9,932 bases of DNA from Opitutus sp. GAS368 (GCA_945861235.1 CAMATV010000091.1:1-9932); one strand, 5' to 3'. Shown: positions 1 to 6,610, counted from the stretch's first letter. Notes: generated by a model from the sequence alone, not told the origin. A program made the numbers and translations.

Positions 1-215
1 AATTCGACTCGGGCGCCTTCGAGCAGATTTCCGGTGGCGCTGTTGCTGGCGGAGCCGGTAAACATGCCGCTGCGACTTGGATCGCCCCTTGCCTCGGCGG
101 AGCCGGGTTGGGCCGCGTGTGCTGGGTGGAGTAGACCAAGCGCCAGCGCAGACAAACGAGCTAATGTCACCAGAGTATGGCTGATAGATGTTCGGACATC
201 AGTCGTGGCAGACAC
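1..215 (-). CDS. TonB-dependent receptor-like protein, N-terminal part only (runs off the left edge)
   Basis: About 71 codons are visible, read leftwards from a GTG at 215. The product has a charged/polar start, a hydrophobic core (LSALALGLL) and a cleavage region ending HPAHAA-Q, which is a convincing signal peptide. The mature N-terminus then reads GMFTGSASNSATGNLLEGA followed by RVE. This resembles the first strands of the carboxypeptidase-regulatory-like domain (G-x-V-x-N-x-A-T-G-x-x-L-x-G-A-x-V) that precedes the plug in many Bacteroidota and Verrucomicrobiota TonB receptors. By family knowledge it would be an outer-membrane importer; the plug and barrel lie outside the window, so this is inferred. 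The start is uncertain. The GTG at 215 has a GGAGG only about 16 nt upstream, which is too far to be decisive. A second GTG at 170 would also give a workable signal peptide. It has no normal promoter context, because the IS scar begins only 333 bp upstream and an unrelated protein tail fills the gap. Confidence 0.68.
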   Translation of the reverse strand, partial: MSATTDVRTSISHTLVTLARLSALALGLLHPAHAAQPGSAEARGDPSRSGMFTGSASNSATGNLLEGARVE

Positions 216-547
216 GATGCGGAGACAAACACCTCCGGCCGCTCGCTGTCAACGCAAGTTTTAAAACTGCCTCCAGCTCGTCTGCTTGGACGAAGTCGTC
301 GGCTGGGCCGGCCTGCTCGGTTCCGCCGGTCCAGAACACGGGCTCGGCGTCGGCTGAGTCAGGGTGGGAGAAATCGTCGTCAAACAGCAGCTCCTGCCCG
401 GTGGCCTCGGGCGGAGCTGCCGGTGCGGGCGTCAGCTCAAAGCCCGTCTGATCGAAGTCCTCCCCGGGTGCCATCACTTCCGCCCGGTAGCGGATCGGTT
501 CGTCGCGTGACCGTGGATACGGCAGTCGCGATTCGAACGGCTGCGGC
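199..547 (-). pseudogene. C-terminal remnant of an unrecognised acidic protein (EPVFWT tail), copy 1
   Basis: A minus-strand frame is open from the edge of the IS end (547) to a TGA at 199-201. Its middle is acidic and proline-rich, with typical GC-rich codon use: segments include RYRAEVMAPGEDF, GQELLFDDDF, AEPVFWTGG and DDFVQADELEAVL. Residues encoded by 399 down to 328 align without gaps to a plus-strand tail at 853-924, with 13 of 24 residues identical. Most codons of the shared EPVFWT differ only at the third base. That pattern means both were once real, selected proteins of one family. The family is not recognised. The fragment has no start because its upstream part is replaced by the IS481-type end. 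The last residues before 199 overlap the start of the receptor gene on the same strand and may not be native. Confidence 0.5.
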
Positions 548-672
548 GGTTCGATCCGGCGAGATAGGTGACACTTAATCCGGGGAGAAAGGTTACACAT
601 AGGGCGATGACCTGGACCAACGTAACCTATATGTAAGAGATCAATCGATTCGTTATCCTCGCCCGGAGCGGG
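548..672 (+). repeat. 125-bp direct repeat, copy A (IS left end)
   Basis: Matches 6353-6477 at 117 of 125 positions, same orientation, offset exactly 5805 bp. It contains GATAGGTGACACTTA (563-577), the related GAAAGGTTACACATA (587-601) and an inverted half-site GTAACCT (622-628), then the transposase ATG at 631. These half-sites are likely binding sites for the transposase; that role is inferred. Confidence 0.9.
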
Positions 673-849
673 CGGTTTACCGTGACCGAGCTGTGCGAAC
701 AGTTCGGCATCAGCCGCAAGACCGGCTACAAACATCTGGAGCGCTACGCCGCAATCGGTTTGGCGGGCTTGCAGCCGCACAGCCACCGGCCGCACCACTC
801 GCCGCAGCGCACCGACGAAGGGGTCGAGGCACTCATTCTCGCGGACGCG
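548..849 (+). mobile_element. IS481-type insertion sequence fragment, left end plus 5' part of the transposase (copy A)
   Basis: The first 125 bp (548-672) recur at 6353-6477 in the same orientation with 8 mismatches and no gaps. This defines a mobile-element end followed by the transposase start codon. Downstream, copy A continues into a helix-turn-helix transposase N-terminus; copy B does not. The right boundary is set by loss of the expected transposase sequence after EALILA (about 842-850) and is approximate. No catalytic DDE region and no right end are present, so the element cannot move by itself. The family is assigned from the look of the N-terminal HTH (FVILARSGRF, TELCEQFGISRKTGYKHL), which is typical of IS481 transposases. 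Confidence 0.75.
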
Positions 850-984
850 CTTGGGCAAGGAGAATTGTTTACCGACGGCTACGGGCAGCCCGCCGCCGCG
901 GCGAGGGAACCGGTCTTTTGGACAGAGCACACCCGCCCCGACGACCAGCGCCACCCCTCAGCCGACGCACACGAGTCTGCCTGA
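631..984 (+). pseudogene. IS481-type transposase remnant, nonsense at codon 2, joined in frame to an EPVFWT tail (copy 2)
   Basis: The frame starts ATG-TAA at 631; copy B has ATG-GAA at the same place, so codon 2 has become a stop. After the stop it encodes EINRFVILARSGRF and then TELCEQFGISRKTGYKHL, a helix-turn-helix DNA-binding segment, followed by GLAGLQPHSHRPHHSPQRTD, typical of the linker before the catalytic domain. After EALILA the frame enters GQGELFTDGYG and EPVFWTEHT and stops at 982-984. The tail from 853 is homologous, in opposite orientation, to the minus-strand remnant at 199-547. The RNase-H-like integrase core is absent. A GTG at 682 could start a 100-residue product holding the HTH, but nothing suggests it is used. 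Either the join is a deletion between two elements, or the tail belongs to the transposase itself; I cannot tell which. Confidence 0.65.
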
Positions 985-989
985 GAATA

Positions 990-1020
990 TTCTAAAAACG
1001 TTCTAAAAACGCTAAAAACG
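990..1020 (+). repeat. Short tandem repeat of TTCTAAAAACG
   Basis: TTCTAAAAACG occurs at 990-1000 and again at 1001-1011, followed directly by CTAAAAACG at 1012-1020. It sits six bases after the stop of the truncated tail and stands out as an AT-rich island in GC-rich DNA. Function unknown. Confidence 0.8.
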
Positions 1021-1288
1021 CTTGCTCCTTGACTCCGAGCGGTCCGAATGACGGCAACCGGCAATCCTGACCCCGCGATGATTGCCCCCAAAAAACGGCA
1101 AGCAGCGCCTCGATTCGCGCCCGCAATCCCCTTTCCGCAGCCGCCGTTCCCCACCCCAAGTCCCCAGCCTCAGCCGAACCCGCCGCCCTCTTAAAATCGA
1201 CTGATTTACGGCTAACTCATCCAGCTCCCACCATGCCCCTCCCTGATCCGATCCACCTGAAAATCCAGTTCTCTATCAGCCCCCGCCC

Positions 1289-1305
1289 CAAAATCGGATT
1301 TTGGC
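1289..1305. promoter_or_regulatory. Palindrome, possible operator of the receptor operon
   Basis: CCAAAATCGGATTTTGG has two perfect 7-bp arms with a 3-bp centre. It lies 88 bp before the ATT at 1377 and 64 bp before the ATG at 1353, a position suited to a dimeric repressor or activator site. There is no T-run after it, so a terminator is unlikely. No regulator gene is identified in the window. Confidence 0.35.
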
Positions 1306-1364
1306 CGTGACAGAAAGAAACAGGATCAACGTTGCGCCCAAGCGGTGAAAAAATGTAGTTTCTT

Positions 1365-1369
1365 AGGAG
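1365..1369 (+). promoter_or_regulatory. Ribosome-binding site in front of an ATT codon
   Basis: AGGAG followed by a 7-nt spacer places the start at ATT 1377, just before a good signal peptide. This is the best-placed Shine-Dalgarno sequence in the leader. It lies downstream of the ATG-TAG at 1353-1358, so it could also serve re-initiation. Confidence 0.45.
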
Positions 1370-1376
1370 CAATCCA

Positions 1377-4300
1377 ATTTCCTATCACCAAAAAACGATT
1401 GTCTGGCTGAAGGGCTGGCTCGCCCTGCCACTGGCGTTCGCCCATGCACAAGTCGTCGAGGGCGGCTCAACCGGCGGGGCGCCGCCGTCCGCTGCCGCGA
1501 CCCGACGAGTCGCCCCGACCGACAGCCCGTCTGAACGCAGCGCAGCCCCGGTCACGCTGTCGCCATTCGTCATCGAGGAAACCCAGGAGACTGGCTATGC
1601 GGCAACGACTACCCTTGCCGGCACCCGACTCAAAACGCCCATCGCAGATCTCGGCGCCTCGATTTCAATCTATACAAAAGATCTGCTGGATGATCTCGGC
1701 GCGACCAATTCGAACGATATTCTGATCTTCGCAACTGGCATGGAAGCCGCCGGACCGGGCGGCAATTATTCAGGCGCGACCAACGACATAAACGCCACGG
1801 CCGTCGTCAGCGAAGGCGCCCGCTTCGACCCCCAGCAAACCAGCAGGACACGCGGACTTGCTTCGCCCAATTTCTCGCGCGACCTCTTTCCCACCAGAAT
1901 TGCGTTCGATTCCTACAATACGGATCGCGTCACGGTAAATCGCGGACCAAACGCCATCCTGTTCGGCGTCGGCAGTCCGGCGGGTGTCGTTGACACCTCT
2001 CTGGTCAGGCCGGATCTCCACCGCAACCGGAACAAGGTCGAACTGCGTTACGGCAACAACGACAGCCGCCGCGCGGCGATTGATATCAATCGCGTCCTGA
2101 TCCCCAGGACCCTCGGAATCCGTCTGGCCGGACTCGTGGATGATGAACGCTACAATCAGCGCCCGGCATTCGAGGACAAACGGCGTCTCTACGGGGCGGT
2201 CGCGTATCAGCCCTACAAGTCAACTGCTCTGCGCGCTCACTTTGAAACTGGCCGCACGAAAGCCAACCGCCCGATCACCATCCTGCCGCTCAACAGCAGC
2301 GAAATGTGGGATGCGGCTGGGCGTATCCCTTATGATTGGAGATTCTATGACGACCCGGCGCGAAACCCCAATGCCGCGACCCAGAACGCCGGTCTCGCCG
2401 AAATGATTGGCTTCTACATCAATCAGGGGACGGTGCAGAACCAAATGGTCGTGGTGCATAACAACCCGACCGATCAGCAGCCGGCGTTCGGTTTCCGTAG
2501 TGAGGTTCCTGGAAGTGCCGCCAATTTGGCGAACACCATCAGGGCAGGAACTTTTCACCCGGTTTTCAATCGCGATTTGGCCAGCGACGTCATCCGCTAC
2601 TATACCACGCAGAATCTCTTTGAACTGCCGGCTGCTTATTGGACCGGCGGTAATGTGCTGCCCGGTCAACAGCCCGGCGTAATTCCGGCCGGCCTCAAGC
2701 AGCAGGGATTCACCGATTTCAGCGTCTTTGATTTCAAGAATCGGATGATCGATGAAAGTTCCATCCAGGGAGACAGCTTTCACACCTTCAACCTCGCGAT
2801 GGAGCAGCGTGCATGGAACGATCGAATCGGCGTCGAACTCGCCTACGACAAGCAACGCATCGACCGCCGCGGCAAGAACTCCTTCGTGTCTTCGACCGGC
2901 AGTAATCACGTTCGCATCGATCCGAACGTCACCCTGCCAACCGGCGTCCCCAACCCAAATGTCGGCCGCCCCTATCTGCTTTCTTCGCAGGTCAACTACA
3001 ACAACCTCTTCATCGAATCGGACTCCATCCGCGCCACGGCGTTTGTGAAGTACGACTTCGGCAACTTGAAGCCTGGATGGATGAAATGGTTTGGTCGTCA
3101 TATTGCGACCGGCCTTTACGAAGAAAACTCAGTCGAGATCATCAACTACAACTACGGCTTCGCTTTCGATGGAGAAGCCGCACGCTCTCGCGATCCCAGT
3201 ATCGAAAGTCCGGGGCGTCGGGCGGGGCGGATTGTCTACATCGGGCCGTCGCTGATCGGTAATCGCGATCCCCTGCGGCTCTCAGCCGCCGCCATTCCTT
3301 CGCTCAACGTCGGTCCAACGACAAATATTCCCTACTACCAACGCGAAGCGAACGCGACCGATCCGGGTCAGCTGGTCGATGCATCCGCCACCCAGCTCGA
3401 AAGAAACAATGGCGGCAGCGCCTTGCGGGAGGTGATCAAATCCCGGGCCGTCGTACTTCAAAGTTACTGGCTGCAGGATCACCTCGTGACGATGTTTGGA
3501 TGGCGCCGCGACGAGGACTACTTCGTCCGCCGAACAGTGAACTTCATTTCCAATTCTGCCGACCTCAACGATCCCGGCAAAGTACATTATGGATTTAGCG
3601 ACTTTTCCTTTCCGGGCACTCCGCCCTTGAATGTAGCCGGTGAAGTCAAGAGCTACAGCGTGGTGGCACGCTGGCCGCGGAAACTCGCAAGGCTTCTCGC
3701 TGGAACGGACCTCAGCGTTTTCTACAACGAGTCGCGCAACTTCACTCCGGTCGGTGGCCGCATAAATGGCTATGGAGAAAAAATCGCGTCGCCCGCCGGT
3801 GAAACCAAGGAGTATGGATTCAATCTCGGGGCTTTGAATGACAAGCTGAGCCTGCGGCTGAACTGGTTCGAAACGAGCGTCAAGGACCAGGAATACAATC
3901 CGGCGGTCGGCGGAATCGCGACGATGGATGCCACCGTCCGGGCTGCCGCACGCTGGTACGCGGAAGGCACCCTGAATCCTCACCTGGTAGATATTGGAAT
4001 CGCCGATGCCGAGTTGTTGTTGAGCGCTCTTCCGGTCAATTATCGCGAGCTCTACAACTGGCGCGTTATCGGTACGCGACCCAACCAGGGAGTCGTCTAC
4101 ACCGCCACCCTTCCTGGCAGGACCGATACGACCGATTACACCGCAAAAGGAACAGAGATCGAGATGGTCTATAATCCCACCAAAAACTGGCGAATCCTCG
4201 CGAACGTGGCCCGACAGCAGACGGTCCAGAGCAATGCCCTGCCATTCCTCAAGGAATTCATCGCAAACATGACACCGGTCTGGAACCGGCTCCGAAACCG

Positions 4301-4838
4301 GCCAAACGCCGCCTACCCTCTCAACTGGCAACCGGGCGATCCGTTGGCGGCCAATGTACAGACATTTGGCGCCTGGCTGGATGCCAATGTCTTTGGGCCC
4401 TTCGCAACCGCCGTTGCCACGGAAGGCTCGGCCAGTGCAGAACAGCGCAAGTGGCGCGCGAATCTCGTGACCCACTACCGTTTTGGCCGGGACTCCATTT
4501 GGGGAGACAAGTTGAAAGGGTGTAGCATCGGCGGTGCCGTCCGCTGGCAGGACAAGCTCGGCATCGGCTACCCTGCCTCGCGCAATCAGGATGGCAGTGT
4601 TCAGTTTGACCTCGCGCGTCCCTATTACGCGCCGGCCGAAACCAACGTCGACGCGTTTGTAAGCTATGTGCGCAAAGTGTGGAGCGACCGCATTAGCTGG
4701 AAGGTCCAGCTCAATGCGCGCAACCTGATCGCAAGCGATACCCCGGTTGCCATCGGCGTCCAACCTTGGGGCGCTATCTCCACCGTTCGGCTGGCGCCTG
4801 AACGACGCTGGTATCTGACCAACACATTTTCGTTCTGA
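1377..4838 (+). CDS. TonB-dependent outer-membrane receptor (start uncertain)
   Basis: The frame is open from 1359 to the TGA at 4836-4838. The ATG at 1740 lies inside the plug and cannot be the true start, because the upstream codons encode the rest of the family pattern. From ATT 1377 there are 1153 residues. Residues 1-25 are a signal peptide (lysines, then WLALPLAFAHA-Q). Residues 26-57 are an Ala/Pro/Ser linker. Residues 59-65 read VTLSPFV, a likely TonB box. The plug follows, with LAGTRLKTPIADLG, TRGL (158-161) and DRVTVNRGPNAILFG (183-197), the usual 'RGPxxxLFG' plug signature. The remainder is a beta-barrel with alternating aromatic strands, ending in a C-terminal Phe (WYLTNTFSF) as outer-membrane proteins do. 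It would import a ligand using TonB energy; the substrate is unknown. It is followed after 17 nt by the hydrolase-like gene, so one transcript is likely. No ATG, GTG or TTG exists in frame between the TAG at 1356 and 1740. The gene therefore starts at a rare codon or has lost its first codons to the nonsense codon. Confidence 0.87.
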   Translation: MSYHQKTIVWLKGWLALPLAFAHAQVVEGGSTGGAPPSAAATRRVAPTDSPSERSAAPVTLSPFVIEETQETGYAATTTLAGTRLKTPIADLGASISIYTKDLLDDLGATNSNDILIFATGMEAAGPGGNYSGATNDINATAVVSEGARFDPQQTSRTRGLASPNFSRDLFPTRIAFDSYNTDRVTVNRGPNAILFGVGSPAGVVDTSLVRPDLHRNRNKVELRYGNNDSRRAAIDINRVLIPRTLGIRLAGLVDDERYNQRPAFEDKRRLYGAVAYQPYKSTALRAHFETGRTKANRPITILPLNSSEMWDAAGRIPYDWRFYDDPARNPNAATQNAGLAEMIGFYINQGTVQNQMVVVHNNPTDQQPAFGFRSEVPGSAANLANTIRAGTFHPVFNRDLASDVIRYYTTQNLFELPAAYWTGGNVLPGQQPGVIPAGLKQQGFTDFSVFDFKNRMIDESSIQGDSFHTFNLAMEQRAWNDRIGVELAYDKQRIDRRGKNSFVSSTGSNHVRIDPNVTLPTGVPNPNVGRPYLLSSQVNYNNLFIESDSIRATAFVKYDFGNLKPGWMKWFGRHIATGLYEENSVEIINYNYGFAFDGEAARSRDPSIESPGRRAGRIVYIGPSLIGNRDPLRLSAAAIPSLNVGPTTNIPYYQREANATDPGQLVDASATQLERNNGGSALREVIKSRAVVLQSYWLQDHLVTMFGWRRDEDYFVRRTVNFISNSADLNDPGKVHYGFSDFSFPGTPPLNVAGEVKSYSVVARWPRKLARLLAGTDLSVFYNESRNFTPVGGRINGYGEKIASPAGETKEYGFNLGALNDKLSLRLNWFETSVKDQEYNPAVGGIATMDATVRAAARWYAEGTLNPHLVDIGIADAELLLSALPVNYRELYNWRVIGTRPNQGVVYTATLPGRTDTTDYTAKGTEIEMVYNPTKNWRILANVARQQTVQSNALPFLKEFIANMTPVWNRLRNRPNAAYPLNWQPGDPLAANVQTFGAWLDANVFGPFATAVATEGSASAEQRKWRANLVTHYRFGRDSIWGDKLKGCSIGGAVRWQDKLGIGYPASRNQDGSVQFDLARPYYAPAETNVDAFVSYVRKVWSDRISWKVQLNARNLIASDTPVAIGVQPWGAISTVRLAPERRWYLTNTFSF

Positions 4839-4855
4839 TCTTCGGTGTAACAGTC

Positions 4856-6142
4856 ATGAATCCAATTCAACGCACGGTGCTGGCGTTTGCCCTTGCCGGC
4901 CTCATGTTGCAGGTAGACGCCCAATTCGACTCCGCCCACCGCCTGACTGAATCCGCTGGGAACGTTCTGGCGCAGTCTACCATCGCGGCCACCCAACGCC
5001 GAACACCCACGGGATTTTATACCATCGGCATGCGGGATGGACGATGGACACTATTCGATCCAGACGGAAAAACATACTTTCCGCTCGGTCTGAATCACCT
5101 CAGCGAGCGATTCGGCGTGGGCAGAATCGATCATGACCTCGCTTCCTATCATTTTAATTCCTATGGCTGGATGGCTTCCCGATCGTTCATCAAGGAAGGA
5201 TCGTTGAGCTACGTCTACCCGTTCGACTTCCTCAAGATTTCCATTGGATTGTATAACAGAATCCGGCGCGGAGACACCCCCGGAACGTTCCGTTATCCCG
5301 ATCCCTACGACCCCCGTTTCCGCGCGGAGGTTCAGCAGGAAATCGCCGATACCTGCGCGTCCCTGAAGAACGATCGGAACCTTGTCGCCTATATGCTCGG
5401 GGACGTCCCGGTGATTATACCCCAGCGCAACAATTCCGAGCTTAACTGGACGGCGTCCATTCGTTCCCAACCGGACGGAACTCCCGGGAAGACGGAATAC
5501 CTCGCGTGGCTTCGGAACCAGTACAAGGGAAGAGAGACGGAGTTCACGGCAAACTACGGATTCGCACCGAAGGGGGATCGGTTTCCGTTCGAAGGCTCGA
5601 AACTCCCCGCGCAGGACACTGAAGTACACAAGGACGACGTGAAGTTCGCGCTGCATCTGATTGCAGAGTTCTACGCCTTCGTCGCCCCGCTAATTCGGCA
5701 CGCGGATCCCAATCATTTACTATTTAGTCATCGCTTGCTGCGGGACCAATTGAATATGGAACTTCTGCGCTCCGCCGCCAGACACGTCGACGCGATCGCC
5801 GTGCAACCTCCGTTCAATGAGAACCTGGATACGCAACTTTTCCGGACGGTCCACGAGACAACCGGCAAACCGCTCTTCATTTCCGACCACCATATTAACA
5901 CGTCGTCCCGCCTGAATACGCGGGAGGATGCAGCCAAGGAGTATCCGCGATATCTGCAAGCGGTCTACGATTCCGGCATCATCATCGGTTATGGCTTCTG
6001 CAGCCACCTCGATTCGGTCGGCAAGGCGTCGGGCCTGCTGAAACCGGGGCTTTGTGATTCTTCCGGTCAAATTCACCCAGAGTTCGCCCGACATGTCGTA
6101 CCGGCCAATCGAGAACTGCTGGAAAAGTTCGGCCGGAATTAG
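4856..6142 (+). CDS. Secreted glycoside-hydrolase-like (beta/alpha)8-barrel protein, agarase-like
   Basis: 428 residues starting at an ATG 17 nt after the receptor stop, without a clear Shine-Dalgarno sequence. A signal peptide spans residues 1-22 (hydrophobic LAFALAGLML, cleavage at VDA-Q). Residues 62-81 (GRWTLFDPDGKTYFPLGLNH) match the first-strand region of GH50-like agarases and related clan GH-A proteins ('W-x-L-x-x-P-x-G-x-x-F-x-x-G-x-N'). YMLGDVP (179-185) lies where such proteins carry the acid/base strand, and GKPLFISDHHI (337-347) where they carry the nucleophile strand. GLLKPGLCDSSG (393-404) fits the last barrel strand. The expected catalytic glutamates are not at these places; D183 and D344 are the acidic residues there. 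It may belong to a subfamily using aspartates, have a different chemistry, or be inactive. From the neighbouring receptor I infer that it acts on the imported saccharide in the periplasm or outside the cell. Family placement rests on motif memory, not a search. Confidence 0.65.
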   Translation: MNPIQRTVLAFALAGLMLQVDAQFDSAHRLTESAGNVLAQSTIAATQRRTPTGFYTIGMRDGRWTLFDPDGKTYFPLGLNHLSERFGVGRIDHDLASYHFNSYGWMASRSFIKEGSLSYVYPFDFLKISIGLYNRIRRGDTPGTFRYPDPYDPRFRAEVQQEIADTCASLKNDRNLVAYMLGDVPVIIPQRNNSELNWTASIRSQPDGTPGKTEYLAWLRNQYKGRETEFTANYGFAPKGDRFPFEGSKLPAQDTEVHKDDVKFALHLIAEFYAFVAPLIRHADPNHLLFSHRLLRDQLNMELLRSAARHVDAIAVQPPFNENLDTQLFRTVHETTGKPLFISDHHINTSSRLNTREDAAKEYPRYLQAVYDSGIIIGYGFCSHLDSVGKASGLLKPGLCDSSGQIHPEFARHVVPANRELLEKFGRN

Positions 6143-6229
6143 GGTGCGCTGTGTCCTCTTGTTAATTAATTATCCCCCTAGCCGAAACCGCGACTGAAGC
6201 TTCCCGATACGGACCAGCCGATCAGCTCA

Positions 6230-6376
6230 ATGAACGCCACCCGCCGTCATTTTTGCACCTCCGCCCTCACCGGGATCGCCGCGGTCATCGCCAATCCCGG
6301 GCGGCTCCGCGCCTTCCCTGCGCTGCGGACTACGCAGACCGAGCCAGACATTGGTTCGATCCGGCGAGATAGGTGA
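6230..6376 (+). pseudogene. Tat-exported protein, N-terminus only, truncated by the IS end
   Basis: An ATG at 6230, 87 nt after the hydrolase stop, opens MNATRRHFCTSALTGIAAVI, followed by ANPGRLRAFPA. The T-R-R-H-F-C core followed by a mild hydrophobic stretch is a twin-arginine signal. About 41 native codons remain up to 6352; the frame then crosses into the IS end and stops at TGA 6374-6376. It was probably the third gene of the receptor-hydrolase operon. Tat signals of this kind are common on cofactor-binding periplasmic enzymes in this phylum (for example Gfo/Idh-type oxidoreductases and sugar-phosphate isomerase-like proteins), but too little is left to say which. Confidence 0.65.
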
Positions 6377-6477
6377 CACTTAATCCGGGGCGATAGGTTC
6401 CACATAGGGCGATGCCCTAGACCAACGTAACCTATATGGAAGAGATCAATCGATTCGTTATACTCGCCCGTAGCGGG
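6353..6477 (+). mobile_element. IS481-type left-end remnant (copy B)
   Basis: Copy B of the 125-bp repeat, 117 of 125 identical to 548-672. It carries GATAGGTGACACTTA (6368-6382) and GATAGGTTCCACATA (6392-6406), two tandem related 15-mers 24 bp apart, and the transposase start ATG-GAA-GAG at 6436. Only 14 transposase codons remain before similarity to copy A ends after GCGGG at 6477. On its left it abuts a truncated plus-strand gene and on its right a truncated minus-strand gene. This is a scar left by insertion followed by deletion, not a complete element. Confidence 0.85.
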
Positions 6478-6589
6478 AAGACAGCAAAGGGGGGCAACCT
6501 TTGCACTTGCCGTCCCCTCCGTTCAAAGAGCCGACACAGCACGCGAGGATCAACGCGGACCGTAGCACGTGGTTTCGGGCGATCACCAT
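6458..6589 (-). pseudogene. Exported protein, N-terminal signal region only, truncated by the IS remnant
   Basis: An ATG at 6589, 21 nt after the stop of the minus-strand receptor, begins MVIARNHVLRSALILACCVG. Two arginines precede a hydrophobic core, which suggests a signal peptide. The LILAC string could be a weak lipobox (a lipoprotein), but the leucine at -2 is atypical. About 37 codons are native (6589 down to 6478), including the cysteine-containing GDGKCKGCPP. The frame then runs into the IS remnant and stops at 6458-6460. Position and spacing make it the next gene of the receptor operon. Function cannot be assigned. Confidence 0.5.
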
Positions 6590-6610
6590 GCGATTGCTTG
6601 CGCCCGATCT

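Larger units (their letters stand above)
985..1376. other. Intergenic region upstream of the plus-strand receptor
   Basis: No convincing gene. It holds a perfect 10-bp palindrome AGAATATTCT (984-993) overlapping an AT-rich tandem repeat (990-1020), then a C-rich stretch with no coding character (about 1040-1190). Further on are an AT-rich patch around TTAAAATCGACTGATTTA (1191-1208) and a palindrome at 1289-1305. It ends with a possible original start, ATG-TAG at 1353-1358, preceded by GGTGA. The promoter of the receptor operon should lie here, but I could not pick a -35/-10 pair with confidence. Confidence 0.6.

Noticed and set aside
34..578. Several small plus-strand frames across the left edge
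   Set aside because: They overlap the minus-strand receptor N-terminus and the EPVFWT remnant, and their arginine- and serine-rich products look like shadow translations.
1740..1742. ATG at 1740 as the start of the plus-strand receptor
   Set aside because: Starting here would remove the signal peptide, the TonB box and the first part of the plug, all of which are encoded in the same open frame upstream.
2220..4763. Minus-strand frames of 293 and 493 codons opposite the plus-strand receptor
   Set aside because: Antisense to a well-supported receptor, with no recognisable protein features or ribosome-binding sites.
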